Counted from the first letter of the stretch, positions 12,673 to 24,951 are shown. The stretch is 64,000 nt of DNA from Cryptomeria japonica (GCF_030272615.1 NC_081413.1:331261302-331325301); one strand, 5' to 3'. Numbers and translations are program-made. Notes: generated by a model not told the origin, from the sequence alone.

Positions 12673-13046
12673 AATTATGTGATAAGTATTTGCATGAATA
12701 AGGTTGTGTACCTAAGTAATTCCTTAGTGGGGACCTATCCACATGTTAAGTTGACCTAGGTCTTAGGTCTCTTTATAGAAGTCTTAGTTGTCAATGGGAT
12801 AATATCTCATTTACTTTTTGTGTCCTGGGACATTTAATATTTGTTTAAGTTAGTTGTCTCATGCAATAAGATTAAGGCAAAAGCCAATATCTTGTTTGAT
12901 CCTATCACTCATCTTGCCTATATAAGCAAGGTCATTGTATAAATCTGATAAATAAGCAATTTCATTTATTGCACACTCTCTTGTGGAAGGTTCCTTTTGT
13001 TTCTATAGGTGATCCTAGAGTCTTGAGCTAATCTTCAACTCCTACA
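12673..13046 (+). repeat. Copia 5' LTR
   Basis: The LTR ends in CTCCTACA at 13046. The left boundary is approximate because the terminal TG is eroded. A TATA-like tatataag is at 12919-12926, the likely transcription start region. It aligns along its length with 39689-40065, sharing for example ttccttagtggggacctat and gtcaatgggataatatct. Confidence 0.75.
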
Positions 13047-13048
13047 TA

Positions 13049-13060
13049 TGGTATCGGAGC
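13049..13060 (+). other. Primer-binding site, initiator tRNA-Met type
   Basis: TGGTATCGGAGC begins two bases after the LTR end. The common plant copia site is TGGTATCAGAGC, so there is one mismatch. Position and spacing identify the LTR at 12673-13046 as a 5' LTR in plus orientation. Confidence 0.8.
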
Positions 13061-14119
13061 TTTGAGCTTGCAAAACCTTTCTTAGATATGAGGGTAGAGC
13101 TACTACTCTAGATCATATATTTTGGTCAATTTTAGTAAAGTTGAGTATGCTCTTCTCTTGCATTATATGATGATATGGAGAATCAAAAAACTTGAAAAAA
13201 CACTAAATTTGGGGGTTTCCTCTTTGTGTTTTTTCATTGCATGTTCATATTAGAGCATGTTGGAGAAAATATGAGCTCATAATTGAGTTCAAGGACTTGA
13301 AGAAAGTTAGTTTTGACTTTTGTTTTGCCTAAATTAAATTTGTGAGGCTAAATCTGTAAGGATTTGAAGGTGGAAGGATGTTGTCAAATCTAAGAGGTAC
13401 TTGAACTTTTGAAGCTCTTTGGACCAAAATAGACCTTTCCATTATGTTTGAAAGCTCCAAAAATCCTAAGATTGACCATCAAAACATAAAAATTAAAAAA
13501 ATTTGCCTCGAGCCCTCACAAGAATTTTTTCCCTGTCGCCCTTATTATTACAATTTGTACGACCATATTGAATCTCTACAATATGTATCGTACAATTTCA
13601 TTATTCATAAATGGGTCAATAGAAAAATTACACATATTCTGCTGAATTAGTATCTGCATAAGCATATTCTTCTCCTACGTCACTACATCACTATTGCAGT
13701 ATACAGGTACCATGACTATCAGGTTTTAATAGATTTATTTATTTTATTAAAATTTAAAATATATTTTTTTAACGCTTTTTCCTTAAGCAATTGGATTTAT
13801 TGTGAATTTGGGGTATAATTTGTTTGGTTGACACGTGCTTGGCCTCTACCCTCGATCCACCATTTCACCATTGTTGTGCCACTAGTGGTGTGTGGGTGAT
13901 TTAAAAAAAAACTCGGTGTAGTGAGTGATCATATGAATGACCAAGAGCTAGGCACTCCCAAGTGCTTAACTTTGACCCCAAAAAGCCCTATTTGGGAATT
14001 TATTTTCTATAAGCCATAACTTCCTACCATGGTGTCATTATTTTGCAAAAAAGATATTTATGAAAAGTTAGTTTTGTATATTTTGTAGACGTCCAACTCT
14101 TTTTATAATATTGTTTTAC
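13061..14119 (+). other. Copia leader and internal sequence, non-coding
   Basis: The sequence between the primer-binding site and the LINE insertion holds no frame beyond about 68 codons and no recognisable domain. It is internal to the copia element by position. Confidence 0.5.
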
Positions 14120-14133
14120 ATGTACATTCTATT
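14120..14133. repeat. Target-site duplication, left copy
   Basis: ATGTACATTCTATT is identical to 15767-15780 and flanks the minus-strand ORF1-only LINE exactly. It is copia internal sequence duplicated on LINE insertion. Confidence 0.85.
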
Positions 14134-15766
14134 ATTTTGGATTAAAGAAAAAGCATGTTTTGAAGGGACCCAAAACCCTTTACAAAAGAAGATTCTTTTA
14201 GACTTAACAAGACATTAAGTCCAACTGATCACTACAACAAAACAACCCCATAGAAGATAAATACAATGTAATACCGATGGGGCAGAGACAAAGCAAACCA
14301 GGGAAAGAGTTCCCAAAAACAAAGACATGGGTTTTAACAGAAGGCTCCCACAACCTGAACCAAAACTAGAGAAAGACTAGAAAATCCAGCCAAGGCTCCC
14401 CCAACCAAAAAACATCAAGATTTACACTTTGCACTACTCTTGTGGGAACGAAGAGTCATATCAAAAGAGGGTTTTGAAGGCTTATCATTCTTTCCCTTAA
14501 TAGTAATCCAACCCTCCTCCACCTGAGCTTCCTTGACATGCCAAGCCATCGAAAGTCCACCATCAAGCGGAGAAGGAGAACCAACAGAAAGAGTAAACAC
14601 CCTATCATAGGAATCAAAAGCTTTCCTCCCAACATCAAAAGATTCTCCAAGATTGATAGCAAGAATGCTATCACAAGACAAAGCAACCTAGGGCACAATC
14701 CCACTCACTTTTGGGGAAACACCATTTACAACCTTCTTTGCATCAACATTCCCTCCCTTTGAAATATCCAAAGATATTGCATCAACAATCATCCGAGGGG
14801 ATTCCGCAACACACTGTGAATCCAAAGCAACCACTTGAGAAAAACTCAGGTAGGTTGCTCAGAGTTTTTCTCAATCGTATAGTGTTGTTCAAAAGCCCCT
14901 TTCCACCACGAAGCCGTCCTAGTCTCATTCTCTAATTCGAATTGTGCAGCCGCATGACCTATTTTAAAACATCTTCTACATCGAAAAGGTAACCCCTCAT
15001 AGTCCAAAGATTGAACCCAACAACCCTTAGAAGATTTGAGCGCAATCTCAGCAAACATCCCTTTTGAGACATCCATATCAACCAGAATACGAGCAAAATT
15101 GGAGTGAAGAATATAAGAAGATTCATCGTCCACCATCAATAAATCACCAAGGGCATCACCCACTTCCTCCAAAAGAGGATCAACCCAAAGATGAAGGGGG
15201 AGATTAGGCAGTCGAACCCAAATCGATATCTTGTTAAAAGATTCAGAAGAGGGATTAAAATCCTCATGCCAAGGTTTAATCATCAACATGAATTTGTCCT
15301 CCCAGCTAAAATAATGTCTATGTCCTTAGCAATTTCAAACTTAGCTATGAAAAACCCTTTAGTCATAGGATAGATCTGAACTTTACTAGTAATGAGAGGC
15401 TCCCAATGTTTTGAGATCCAGGCATGCAACTGAGGGAGGCTAGGCCAAAAACCTCTAAACCGACAAATAACACCATGAGTAGAAAACTTTTGTCTCTTCA
15501 ACCCTTGCTAAAAACGTGCTTTCTAATCCAACCGCCTATGCCCAACAGACAGAGCTACACCAGAGACACAGGGTTGGGATGAATCAAGATTCACAACCAC
15601 ATACAAAGGGGAGGAAGCATGCAAGCTTCCCACGTCAGAGGATAAGCCACCAAGATTCACAACAGGACCGACGGGGGCAGAGGGACTCGAAGCGCCAAAC
15701 ACAAAATTTGAAATCGCTCCAAGGGTGGGAGGAATCGAAGAAGCCATGATATGTTTCTTCTAACAT
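14134..15766 (-). mobile_element. ORF1-only LINE (half-LINE) with perfect TSD
   Basis: This 1633-bp minus-strand insertion is bounded by a perfect 14-bp duplication (14120-14133 and 15767-15780). It contains a LINE ORF1 starting 20 bp from its 5' end, then about 280 bp of 3' UTR ending in ctttaatccaaaataat, which resembles plant L1 3' ends with a short degenerate A tail. No endonuclease or reverse transcriptase sequence is present between ORF1 and the tail. The element therefore inserted by LINE machinery but cannot encode it. It either lost ORF2 or belongs to an ORF1-only family. Confidence 0.82.
14415..15747 (-). pseudogene. LINE ORF1 of the half-LINE, frameshifted
   Basis: The start is the ATG at 15747 (MASSIPPTLGAISNFVFG), 20 bp inside the element. 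The N-terminus is Ser/Pro/Gly-rich. A DUF4283 domain follows: 15501-15283 (FSTHGVICRFRGFWPSLPQLH, shown in part) and 15289-14960 (WVRLPNLPLHLW). Its zinc-knuckle segment at about 15000-14945 reads CRRCFKIGHAAAQF, where the last Cys is lost. The C-terminus at about 14600-14415 (EEGWITIKGKND) matches the usual end of plant ORF1. At least three frame changes break it. The family role is to bind and chaperone LINE RNA. Confidence 0.82.
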
Positions 15767-15780
15767 ATGTACATTCTATT
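15767..15780. repeat. Target-site duplication, right copy
   Basis: ATGTACATTCTATT, identical to 14120-14133. Confidence 0.85.
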
Positions 15781-16239
15781 GTTGACTAAAGTCAATTTTC
15801 TCATTTTGGAACTCTAATCTCATCACATTTTCCATAATCTCCAATTCTTGTTATTTTTGTGGCATTGGAAAGGTTTTGAGGAGCTCTATCATTATGCACA
15901 TGGAATTTTACTAAATTTAGCCTAGAGTATATATTTTTTAGTTTCTTGCACATATGGGATAGTGGTTGATTACTTGAACATTCAAACTTGTGGAGAATTT
16001 CCTTCTTTTTTGGAAGGATTCATATGTAGTATTCATCATATTTGAGAGTTTCTATATGTTGTTGAGGGTTTTTGTCTTTGTAATGTTGGAGACATCTCAC
16101 AGTTGATTATAGGTTTTTCATTTCATCCTTCTCTAATCATCTTAAAAATGGGAAATTATAAACAATGCTGCTATGGCATCATAAAAAATCTCTAATGGCC
16201 TTATTTGTTGCCACATTTGCATGGTATTGTTCCTCCTCT

Positions 16240-16430
16240 AGGTACACCTGGTAAGAAACTTTCTTGAAATTGCAAAAGGGATCATGTATTAGGAGTTATT
16301 TCAACGCATGTTGATGATGATATCTTGAAGTCTATTCTTGACTTGGAGTATCCTCATTCTCTTTGGACTAAAATTTAGGAGATATATGGAGATTTTGACA
16401 CTCAACCATTCCCAAGTTGCCCCATTTAGA
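16240..16430 (+). pseudogene. Copia gag-like fragment
   Basis: Shifted frames give short blocks such as DDDILKSILDLEYPHSLWTK followed by EIYG. These resemble the UBN2/gag segment of plant copia elements, where a lysine-rich piece precedes 'L..I...W..L...Y'. Several stops are present. Its position between the copia primer-binding site and the gypsy insertion fits a gag remnant. No protease, integrase or reverse transcriptase of copia type was found on either side of the gypsy insertion. Confidence 0.5.
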
Positions 16431-16504
16431 CTCCTTTATGCCTCTTCATTTTCTAGATTGGATACCCTTTGACTGTGATATTGTTGTTACATAAAATTGT
16501 ACCC

Positions 16505-18388
16505 TATTGGATTGGATCCAACATTCCAAGACCCCAAATTGTGGGACCTTACACGAGGGGGACTAATCTCTAGAGAAGGTCAAATCCCTTTCTAATTTGG
16601 GTGCAAGTGTTGAACCAACCCAAAACTTCAAACTTCTACTTCTAAACATATTCTTATAGCTTTGTAGGAGGAAAAGGGAGATGGAAAATGCAGAATTGAA
16701 AGAAGGTGATACACCAAGATGAGAGGATATCTCTCTTTCCCTACCCCAAAAATGACACAAAGAACCAAATAAAACACCATGAAAATGCACTAACTTTAGT
16801 TGCATTGACCCTAGATAAGGATTTTGGAGGTTAGGGTTTAACAATGTTGAAAGGGAAGAAGAATTTCCACAAACAATGCTTAGAAATGAATTTAACATAG
16901 CATACAAATAAGAAAGGCATGTATTTAACATGAAGTTAAGAATGCATACACTAGTTGAAGAAAGAAAATAATGATGACTTCAATTCATTCAAATTTTGAA
17001 GACCAAACTTAAAATTGCAGATATGCAAGAAAACTTTACAAGTTTTCAAGAAAAGATATAGCAAAGAATAGAAGAGATAATATCGAAACAAAGGATGATA
17101 ATTTCTTTTGAAAATAATAAAACCCTTACAAATGAGTCTTAACAACCTATATACCACAATCTAGTCACCAAGAGAAGACTGGATGAAAGAGGAAGAAACT
17201 CTATCTTTCATGCCAAGATCATGTATGGATAGAAATGTTAGTGGGAAGAGACATAAGGGTGGTTGTATCAAATAGAGAATGCATGCTAAAAGCCCTAGCC
17301 ATTCCTTGGCAAGGCAATTTTATGAAAAAAACATGTAGGGAAGGAAAATCACCTAAAAGTCCATGGTCAAGGCTTGTAGATCTAACATGTGAACCATCAA
17401 GTAGCAATAAATGAGCATGGTTTCAACCTCCACCTGATAGACATTTGCAAAATGCATTGAATATGCCTAGGCTATATTGAAGGAAATGAGAAAGTTGAGA
17501 GAGTTGGAATATCATTTAAGTTGATAAGTGTACATCAGGAAAAATTAAAGCAACATTAGGCATTGAGCCTGAGAAAATCATTGCTATAATATGCTAGAAA
17601 GGAAGGGGACCCCTGAAGTTCAAAGGCCAAAGGAGTGAAAAAGTAGGTAAGAGAGGATCGATGATTGGGCATTGAGATTCACCCATAATGCTTCCAAAGT
17701 TAAAATGGTTGTAGAGGAAGACTGACCCTTAACCCTCAAAAGGCTAGGAAAAATGGCATAAGAATATTGAGAATTAAGGTTTGGGGATGTGTGTTTAGCT
17801 CTTTCAAAGTGGAAGGGTTAGCATGCATCCCCAACTCTCGATGGTTGAATGGGAAGCTGGGAAGGAATGCAAGGAGTCAAGGATAGTCATGACTCCTTCC
17901 AAAATGGAAAAGGTCAAGGTTACCCCCAACCTTTTACACTCAAAAGGATGGGATAAAGGAAGCAATAAGGCATCAAAATTAAAGGATCAAAGTTTAAATT
18001 TAATTTTTATGGGGAAAAGTTAATCTTAAACCCCATCCCTAATGTCCGAAAAAGAATGAGAGAAGGAAAATTGTATCTAGATTTGGGTTTTGATGCCTTC
18101 AAGTAACATTTTCCTTAAGGAAGGAAAATGTTAAGAGGAAGCCTCAATCCTCGAAGTGTAAAAAACATAGGTAAAAAGGAAGGAGAGAAATAAGGGAGCC
18201 AACTTTGAGGCTATGCTGGGAAAAATGAAAGGATGAAACTCGATGTTCAATCCATGACATAAGAGAGTAATTAGGAAATTTCTTGATTTCTGACTTAGGA
18301 ATCCTATCAACAAGGGAAGAACTAGTCCATGGAACATATCTCTAATTGGTTCTCATTGATGGACCAGGGTTGTCATGAAGTCATAACA
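16505..18388 (-). repeat. Gypsy LTR, left copy (3' LTR)
   Basis: It aligns with 36808-38757 over nearly its whole length, for example ggattggatccaacattc near the left end, catcaagtag(c/a)aataaatgag in the middle and tggaccaggg at the right end. Read on the minus strand it begins TGTTATGAC. Internal insertions and deletions account for the 66-bp length difference. Confidence 0.75.
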
Positions 18389-18599
18389 TTTCGATGACCC
18401 TTGTACGATGCTTTCTTGCTAATCATGAAATTTGAAATCCTTGAGAGTCCATTAGGCACTGAGTCACTAAGAGGACCCACAAAACCTATGCACGCCTGCA
18501 CTTGGAGGAAAGATGGAAACTAGAACATGCATCCTCTTAAGGAGAATGCAACATGTGTAACAACACGTCTTGAAAGCAAAATAACACCTAACTAATATT

Positions 18600-19657
18600 T
18601 AAATGATCATCAAACCATCAAAAATAGGGTTTGAGATGGATCCCATTCACTAGGATTGTAATAATTTCAACATCTAACCTAGAAAGATGAAATTCATTGG
18701 CCTCCTTGTAGCTAGTGATGACATAAAAACCACTCCATATAGCATCAAACTTGGAGTGTTGTCCTACTTTGGTTTTATCTACATCCCACTTTGAGCACTA
18801 GATCCCCCTCTTTGAAGATCTTGATATTAGATTTCTTGTCAAAAATTCTTTTGACCCATGCTTGATGAACCTCAAGTGTATGCAATATAGTCTAATTTAT
18901 AATTTTTTCTAGCTCAATTAGCTCAGCTAGTCTTACTGTTATAGCACCATTTCTTGTCAATTCTATTTTATGTGTTAATTCAAGCGAGGGTAACTCTAAT
19001 CAATGTGGAAGCCTTGCTTCATTTTTATAGACCACCATGAAAGGAGAGTTATTAATAGCCCCCTTGGGTATGATTCTGTTAGTCCATAAGGTTGTCTTCA
19101 ACTTGATATGCCAAGACCTCTATTTGTCTTCAATCATGATTTTGATTATCCTAATGAGATTCTTGTTGGAGGAATCAACTAAGCCATTACCCTGGGGGCA
19201 ATAATTTGATGATATCTTCAAGTATAAACCATGCTTAATCACCCAAGAGCTGATTTGGGCTCCCAAAAATTTAAATTGTTTGATATGATGGTGGAAGGGA
19301 TCATACCAAATCTGGTCACAATTCCATTAAGAAATTCAAACAGTGAAGTCTCTTTTGTGTCCTTCAGTGCAACTGCCTCTATCCACCTAGTGAAGTAGTT
19401 TGTCGCTACCAAGATCCATTTGTGACTAGCACTAAAAGGTGGGTTTATCATGTCAGTGAATTATAAACCCTATTGTGTGAATGGTTGGTTTTCTTGAATA
19501 GGGTGAAGAGGAAGGGCAACTAACCTTTTCTTTCTTGAGAACAAAGCGCATTTATTGCAATTCTTCACCCATTTATGAGAGTGACTAAATAATGTCGACC
19601 AATAATAACTAGCCATCATTATCTTGATTGTTGTGGTCTAATTTAAGGAGCAATTAT
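18600..19657 (-). pseudogene. Gypsy integrase fragment
   Basis: The integrase core (19451-19239) reads MINPPFSASHKWILVATNYF then TRWIEAVAL, and later GMIPSTIISNN. Two of the catalytic acidic positions (usually ATDYFTRW and SDNG) are both Asn here (ATNYFT, SNNLNF), so the protein would be inactive even without stops. Toward 18900-18620 shifted frames give FKEGDLVLK and SGFYVITSYKEANEFHLSRL, typical of the integrase C-terminal region. The N-terminal zinc part near 19600 is cut by the LTR array inserted at 19658. Integrase inserts element DNA into chromosomes in the nucleus. Confidence 0.78.
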
Positions 19658-21310
19658 TGTAGTACCCCTACTCGTTTGAACTCATTAGACTCATATTTTA
19701 TTATTGTTTGTTTTTAGTGGATACATTACCATGATGTGTTATTCAAACTTTTATGACATTATTTCATGCTTTATCTAGATATGAGATGCATAATTTATTT
19801 GCAGTATTTAAGTACTTGTGATTTATGGCATTTTATGGAGTATTGTTATGCACTGACACTTTACTTTATCTATGCAATGTGGAATTATATGTTGTGTGTT
19901 TGAGAGTGTATTGGATGCAAGGGGACGATTTTCCTTCACTCATTTCGGTGAGACAGGGAACGTCACGATTCTCCTTCATCGGTGTGTATGTCGTGCTTTT
20001 TATATTGTATATATGCATGTGTGGTTCGATGGTGTAGGATATTGCAGGTACAAGTACCGGGTAGGTACGGGGTATCGTATCCACCCGGCTTCACAGGTTT
20101 GAGCGTGCCTTATATTTTCTGATGGAAGTGGAGGAGATAGGAGTTGACCCTATTTTACTCATTTACACTCGTGTGAGTGTCGTCAGATGGTCGTCCAGTC
20201 AGTTAGTTCGGCCTTCGTATTTTGTCGTTTGATCTTTTTATGAGTATTTGCTTGATATTTGTTCAGTTTGTGTGTTTTAGTGGATTTGATTAAATAATTA
20301 AGTTTATGGAGTTATCTCATAGTTGAATTATGTATGCATTGAGATTATAAATTTAATTAATTAAAATAAGTTATTAAATTAAGTTGCAAGCTGCATGATA
20401 TTAAAAATACATTTTATTTAAATTTTAGTGAAAAATAAATTAGATTAATTTCATTTATTGTTTCCTAGAATTTTAAATAAATAAAAGAATAAATAGAATA
20501 AAATAATAAATCAATAAATAAAAGAATTCATTAAAATTATAGCATTGCTTTAATTTCTTTATTTAGAAAATTAATTAATTTGCATGAGAAAATAAAAGAA
20601 TGAATAATGATTTTTAATTATTGCATGTGAACTTATCCCTTTGTTAGAATATTGGAAAAGAAAATTAAATTTCTTTTATTACTAAATTTAGGTTTTTGGA
20701 AAAAGATATTCAACCTAGAATTTTAGTTTAAAAAGAGGAATAGGTCATTATTTTAGGATACACAGGAAACAAGTCAGGAATTTAGGTGAAGAAATTTATT
20801 GGAAGCTTGTTGAAAAGATTAGGGCTCTTCTACAAATTTCTTCCAGGAAAGCTATACTAGGTTGGGTGGCTTCTTTTGATTGTTGTTTTAAGAAAATAAT
20901 TGTATTTCTTCTATCTTCTGAATGATGTGTGTGTTAAGATGATTGTCGTATTCCTGTCTGATTAATTTTGTTCTTAGCTAAACTCCATACGTGAAGTTAA
21001 TTTCTAGTTTAATGGAAAGAAGTTATTTCTGAGTGTTGTGGATTAAATTTTGGGAGAAACTGGGTTTTACTAGATAAAATATTCCTTTGGTTTGGTATTG
21101 GATTTGATATTTTGCTATGGTTGTTCTTGGTATATTGGTGCATCTCTGTATTTTTAGTAGTATATCAAGTTTATGGGAAAATCTGTATTAATTAATTGGT
21201 ATTAATTAGATTTCCTGGAAATATATTTTATTGAAAGCAACGAAGATGAGAGAGTTGTATTCTTATTTGTTTTAGGCTTCCAGGAGTAAGCCTAGTTTTT
21301 GGGGGGAGAA
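19658..21310 (+). repeat. Array unit 1 (1653 bp)
   Basis: A truncated LTR starts TGTAGTACCCC, breaks off after ttttattgaaa, and then joins an 80-bp segment with the inverted repeat aggctt/aagcct and the purine tract ending at 21310. It is nearly identical to unit 2, differing by scattered substitutions and a few small indels. Confidence 0.85.
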
Positions 21311-22944
21311 TGTAGTACCCCTACTCGTTTGAACTCATTAGACTCATATTTTATTATTGTTTTTTTTCAGTGGATACATTACCATGATGTGTTATTTAGA
21401 CTTTTATGACATTATTTCATGCTTTATCTAGATATGAGATGCATAATTTATTTGCAGTATTTTAGTACTTGTGATTTATGACATTTTATGGATTATTGCT
21501 ATGTATTGACACTTTACTTTATCTATGCAATGGGGAATTATATGGTGTGTGTTTGAGAGTGTATTGGATGCAAGGGGACGATTTTCTTTCACTCATTTTG
21601 GTGAGACAGGGAATGTCGTGATTCTCCTTCATCGGTGTGTATGTCGTGCTTTCTATATTGTATATATGCATGTGTGGCTCGATGATGCAAGATATTGTAG
21701 GTACAAGTACCGAGTAGGTACGGGGTATCGTCTCCACCTGGCTTCACAGGTTTGAGTGTACCTTATATTTTCTGATGGAAGTGGAGGAGATATTAGTTGA
21801 CCCTATTTTACTCATTTACACTCATGCGAGTGTCGTCAGTTGGTCGTCCAGTCAGTTAGTTCGGCCTTCGTATTTTGTCGTTTGATCTTTTTATGAGTAT
21901 TTGCTTGATATTTATTCAATTTGTGTGTTTTAGTGGATTTGATTAATTAATTAAGTTTGTGGAGTTATCTCATAGTTGAATTATGTATGCATTGAGATTA
22001 TAAATTTAATTAATTAAAAGAAGTTATTAAATTAAGTTGCAAGCTGCATGATATTATAAATATATTTTATTTAAATTTTAGTGAAAAATAAATTAGATTG
22101 ATTTCATTTATTGTTTCCTAGAATTTTAAATAAATAAAAGAATAAATAAATAAAATAATTCATTAAAATTATAGCATTGCTTTAATTTCTTTATTTAGAA
22201 AATTAATTAATTTGCATGAGAAAAGAAAAAAATGAATAATGATTTTTAATTGTTGCATGTGAACTTATCCCTTTGTTAGAATATTGGAAAAGAAAATTAA
22301 ATTGCTTTTATTACTAAATTTAGGTTTTTGGAAAAAGATATTCAACCTAGAATTTTAGGTAAAAAAGAGGAATAGGTCATTATTTTAGGATACACAGGAA
22401 ACGGGTCAAGAATTTAGGTGAAGAAATTTATTAGAAGCTTGTTGAAAAGATTAGGGCTCTTCTACAGATTTCTTCCAGGAAAGCTATACCAGGTTGGGTG
22501 GCTTCTTTTGATTGTTGTTTTAAGAAAATAATTATATTTCTTCTATCTTCTGAATGATGTGTGTGTGTTAAGATGATTGTTGTATTCATGTCTGATTGAT
22601 TATGTTCTTGGCTAAAGTCCATACTTGAAGTTAATTTCTAGTTTAATGGAAAGAAGTTATTTCTGGGTGTTGTGGATTAAATTTTGGGAGAAATTGGGTT
22701 TTACCAGATAAAATATTCCTTTGGTTTGGTATTTTATTTGATATTTTTCTATGGTTGTTCTTGGTATATTGGTGCATCTCTGTATTTTTAGTAGTATATC
22801 AAGTTTATGAGAAAATCTATATTAATTAATTGGTATTAATTAGATTTCCTTGAAATATATTTTATTGAAAGCAGCGAAGATGAGAGAGTTGTATTCTTAT
22901 TTGTTTTAGGCTTCCAAGAGTAAGCCTAGTTTTGGGGGTGAGAA
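21311..22944 (+). repeat. Array unit 2 (1634 bp)
   Basis: It has the same structure and the same internal breakpoint as unit 1. Its purine tract reads tttgggggtgagaa. The shared breakpoint shows that one deletion arose first and was then duplicated. Confidence 0.85.
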
Positions 22945-24588
22945 TGTAGTACCCCTACTCATTTGAACTCATTAGACTCATATTTTATTATTGTTTGTTT
23001 TCAGTGGATACATTACCATGATGTGTTATTCAGACTTTTATGACATTATTTCATGCTTTATCTGGATATGAGATGCATAATTTATTTGCAGTATTTCAGT
23101 ACTTGTGATTTATGGCATTTTATGGATTATTGCTATGTACTGACACTTTATCTATGCAATGTGGAATTATATGTTGTGTGTTTGAGAGTGTATTGGATGC
23201 AAGGGGATGATTTTCCTTCACTCATTTCAGTGAGACAGGGAACGTCGCAATTCTCCTTCATTGATGTGTATGTCGTGCTTTCTATATTGTATATATGCAT
23301 GTGTGGTTCGGTGATGCAGGATATTGCAGGTACAAGTACCGAGTAGGTACGGGGTATCGTCTCCGCCTAGCTTCACAGGTCTGTGTGTGCCTTATATTTG
23401 CCGATGGAAGTGGAAGAGATAGTAGTTGACCTTATTTTACTCATTTACACTCGTGTGAGTGTCGTCAGTTGGTCGTCCAATCAGTTAGTTCGGCCTTCGT
23501 ATTTTGTCATTTGATCTTTTTATGAGTATTTGCTTGATATTTGTTCAGTTTGTGTATTTTAGTGGATTTGATTAATTAATTAAGTTTATGGAGTTATCTC
23601 ATAGTTGAATTATGTATGCATTGAGATTATAAATTTAATTAATTAAAAGAAGTTATTAAATTAAGTTGCAAGCTGCATGATATTATAAATATATTTTATT
23701 TAAATTTTAGTGAAAAATAAATTAGATTAATTTCATTTATTGTTTCCTAGAATTTTAAATAAATAAAAGAATAAATAGATTAAAAGAATAAATAAATGAA
23801 TAAAAGAATTCATTAAAATTATAGCATTGCTTTATTTTCTTTATTTAGAAAATTAATTAATTTGCATGAGAAAATAAAAGAATGAATAATGATTTTTAAT
23901 TATTGCATGTGAACTTATCCCTTTGTTAGAATATTGGAAAAGAAAAGAAAATTGCTTTTATTACTAAATTTAGGTTTTTGGAAAAAGATATTCAACCTAG
24001 AATTTTAGTTTAAAAAGAGGAATAGGTCATTATTTTAGGATACACAAGAAACAGGTCAGGAATTTAGGTGAAGAAATTTATTGGAAGCTTGTTGAAAAGA
24101 TTAGGGCTCTTCTACAGATTTCTTCCAGGAAAGCTATACCAGGTTGGGTGGCTTCTTTTGATTGTTGTTTTAAGAAAATAATTGTATTTCTTCTATCTTC
24201 TGAATGATGTGTGTGTTAAGATGATTGTTGTATTCCTGTCTGATTAATTTTGTTCTTAGCTAAAGTCCATACCTGAAATTAATTTCTAGTTTAATGGAAA
24301 GAAGTTATTTCTGAGTGTTGAGAATTAAATTTTGGGAGAAAATGGGTTTTACTAGATAAAATATTCCTTTGGTTTTGTATTGGATTTGATATTTTGCTAT
24401 GGTTATTCTTGGTATATTGGTGCATCTCTGTATTTTTAGTAGTATATCAAGTTTATGGAAAAAATTGTATTAATTAATTGGTATTAATTAGATTTCCTAG
24501 AAATATATTTTATTGAAAAATAAAATTTAATATTTGTTTGGGTTATTGAAATTTTAATATTTTAGATTATTTAAATTTAATTTTAGTG

Positions 24589-24594
<6 letters not shown>

Positions 24595-24672
<78 letters not shown>
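24595..24672. repeat. (TA)n microsatellite
   Basis: About 39 uninterrupted TA dinucleotides, inside the long LTR and absent from the two partial units because their breakpoint lies upstream. Confidence 0.95.
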
Positions 24673-24673
<1 letters not shown>

Positions 24674-24676
<3 letters not shown>

Positions 24677-24800
24677 GGTAGTAGGCTACCGACGATAGCA
24701 GTGGCTACCGTAAAGTAGCAGGCTAGCTACGGTAGTACCTGCTATCGTGCAGTAGCAGTGGCTACCGTAAGGTAGTACCTGCTACCGTACGGTAGCAGGG
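24674..24800. repeat. Palindromic CTACCGTA cluster
   Basis: At least eight copies of gctaccg/cggtagc-like words occur in both orientations, including the perfect 16-bp palindrome gctaccgtacggtagc (24781-24796). The GC-rich block sits between TA and GT microsatellites in otherwise AT-rich DNA. Confidence 0.8.
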
Positions 24801-24912
24801 GGGTTTTATTTTTACTGTTCCCTAAACCAATTTCGTGCAAACCGAAAAAAAAATACTTTCAGATTTTCGTGCCAGAGGTATTAAATTTGGTTTTTAATTT
24901 AAATTATTATTT

Positions 24913-24916
<4 letters not shown>

Positions 24917-24949
<33 letters not shown>
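24917..24949. repeat. (GT)n microsatellite
   Basis: About 16 GT dinucleotides in the long LTR. Confidence 0.95.

Positions 24950-24951
<2 letters not shown>

Noticed and set aside
19658-24520. Long direct repeats considered as a CRISPR-like or satellite array
   Set aside because: Units are about 1.64 kb, start with LTR ends and have PPT-like junctions; there is no short-repeat and spacer pattern.
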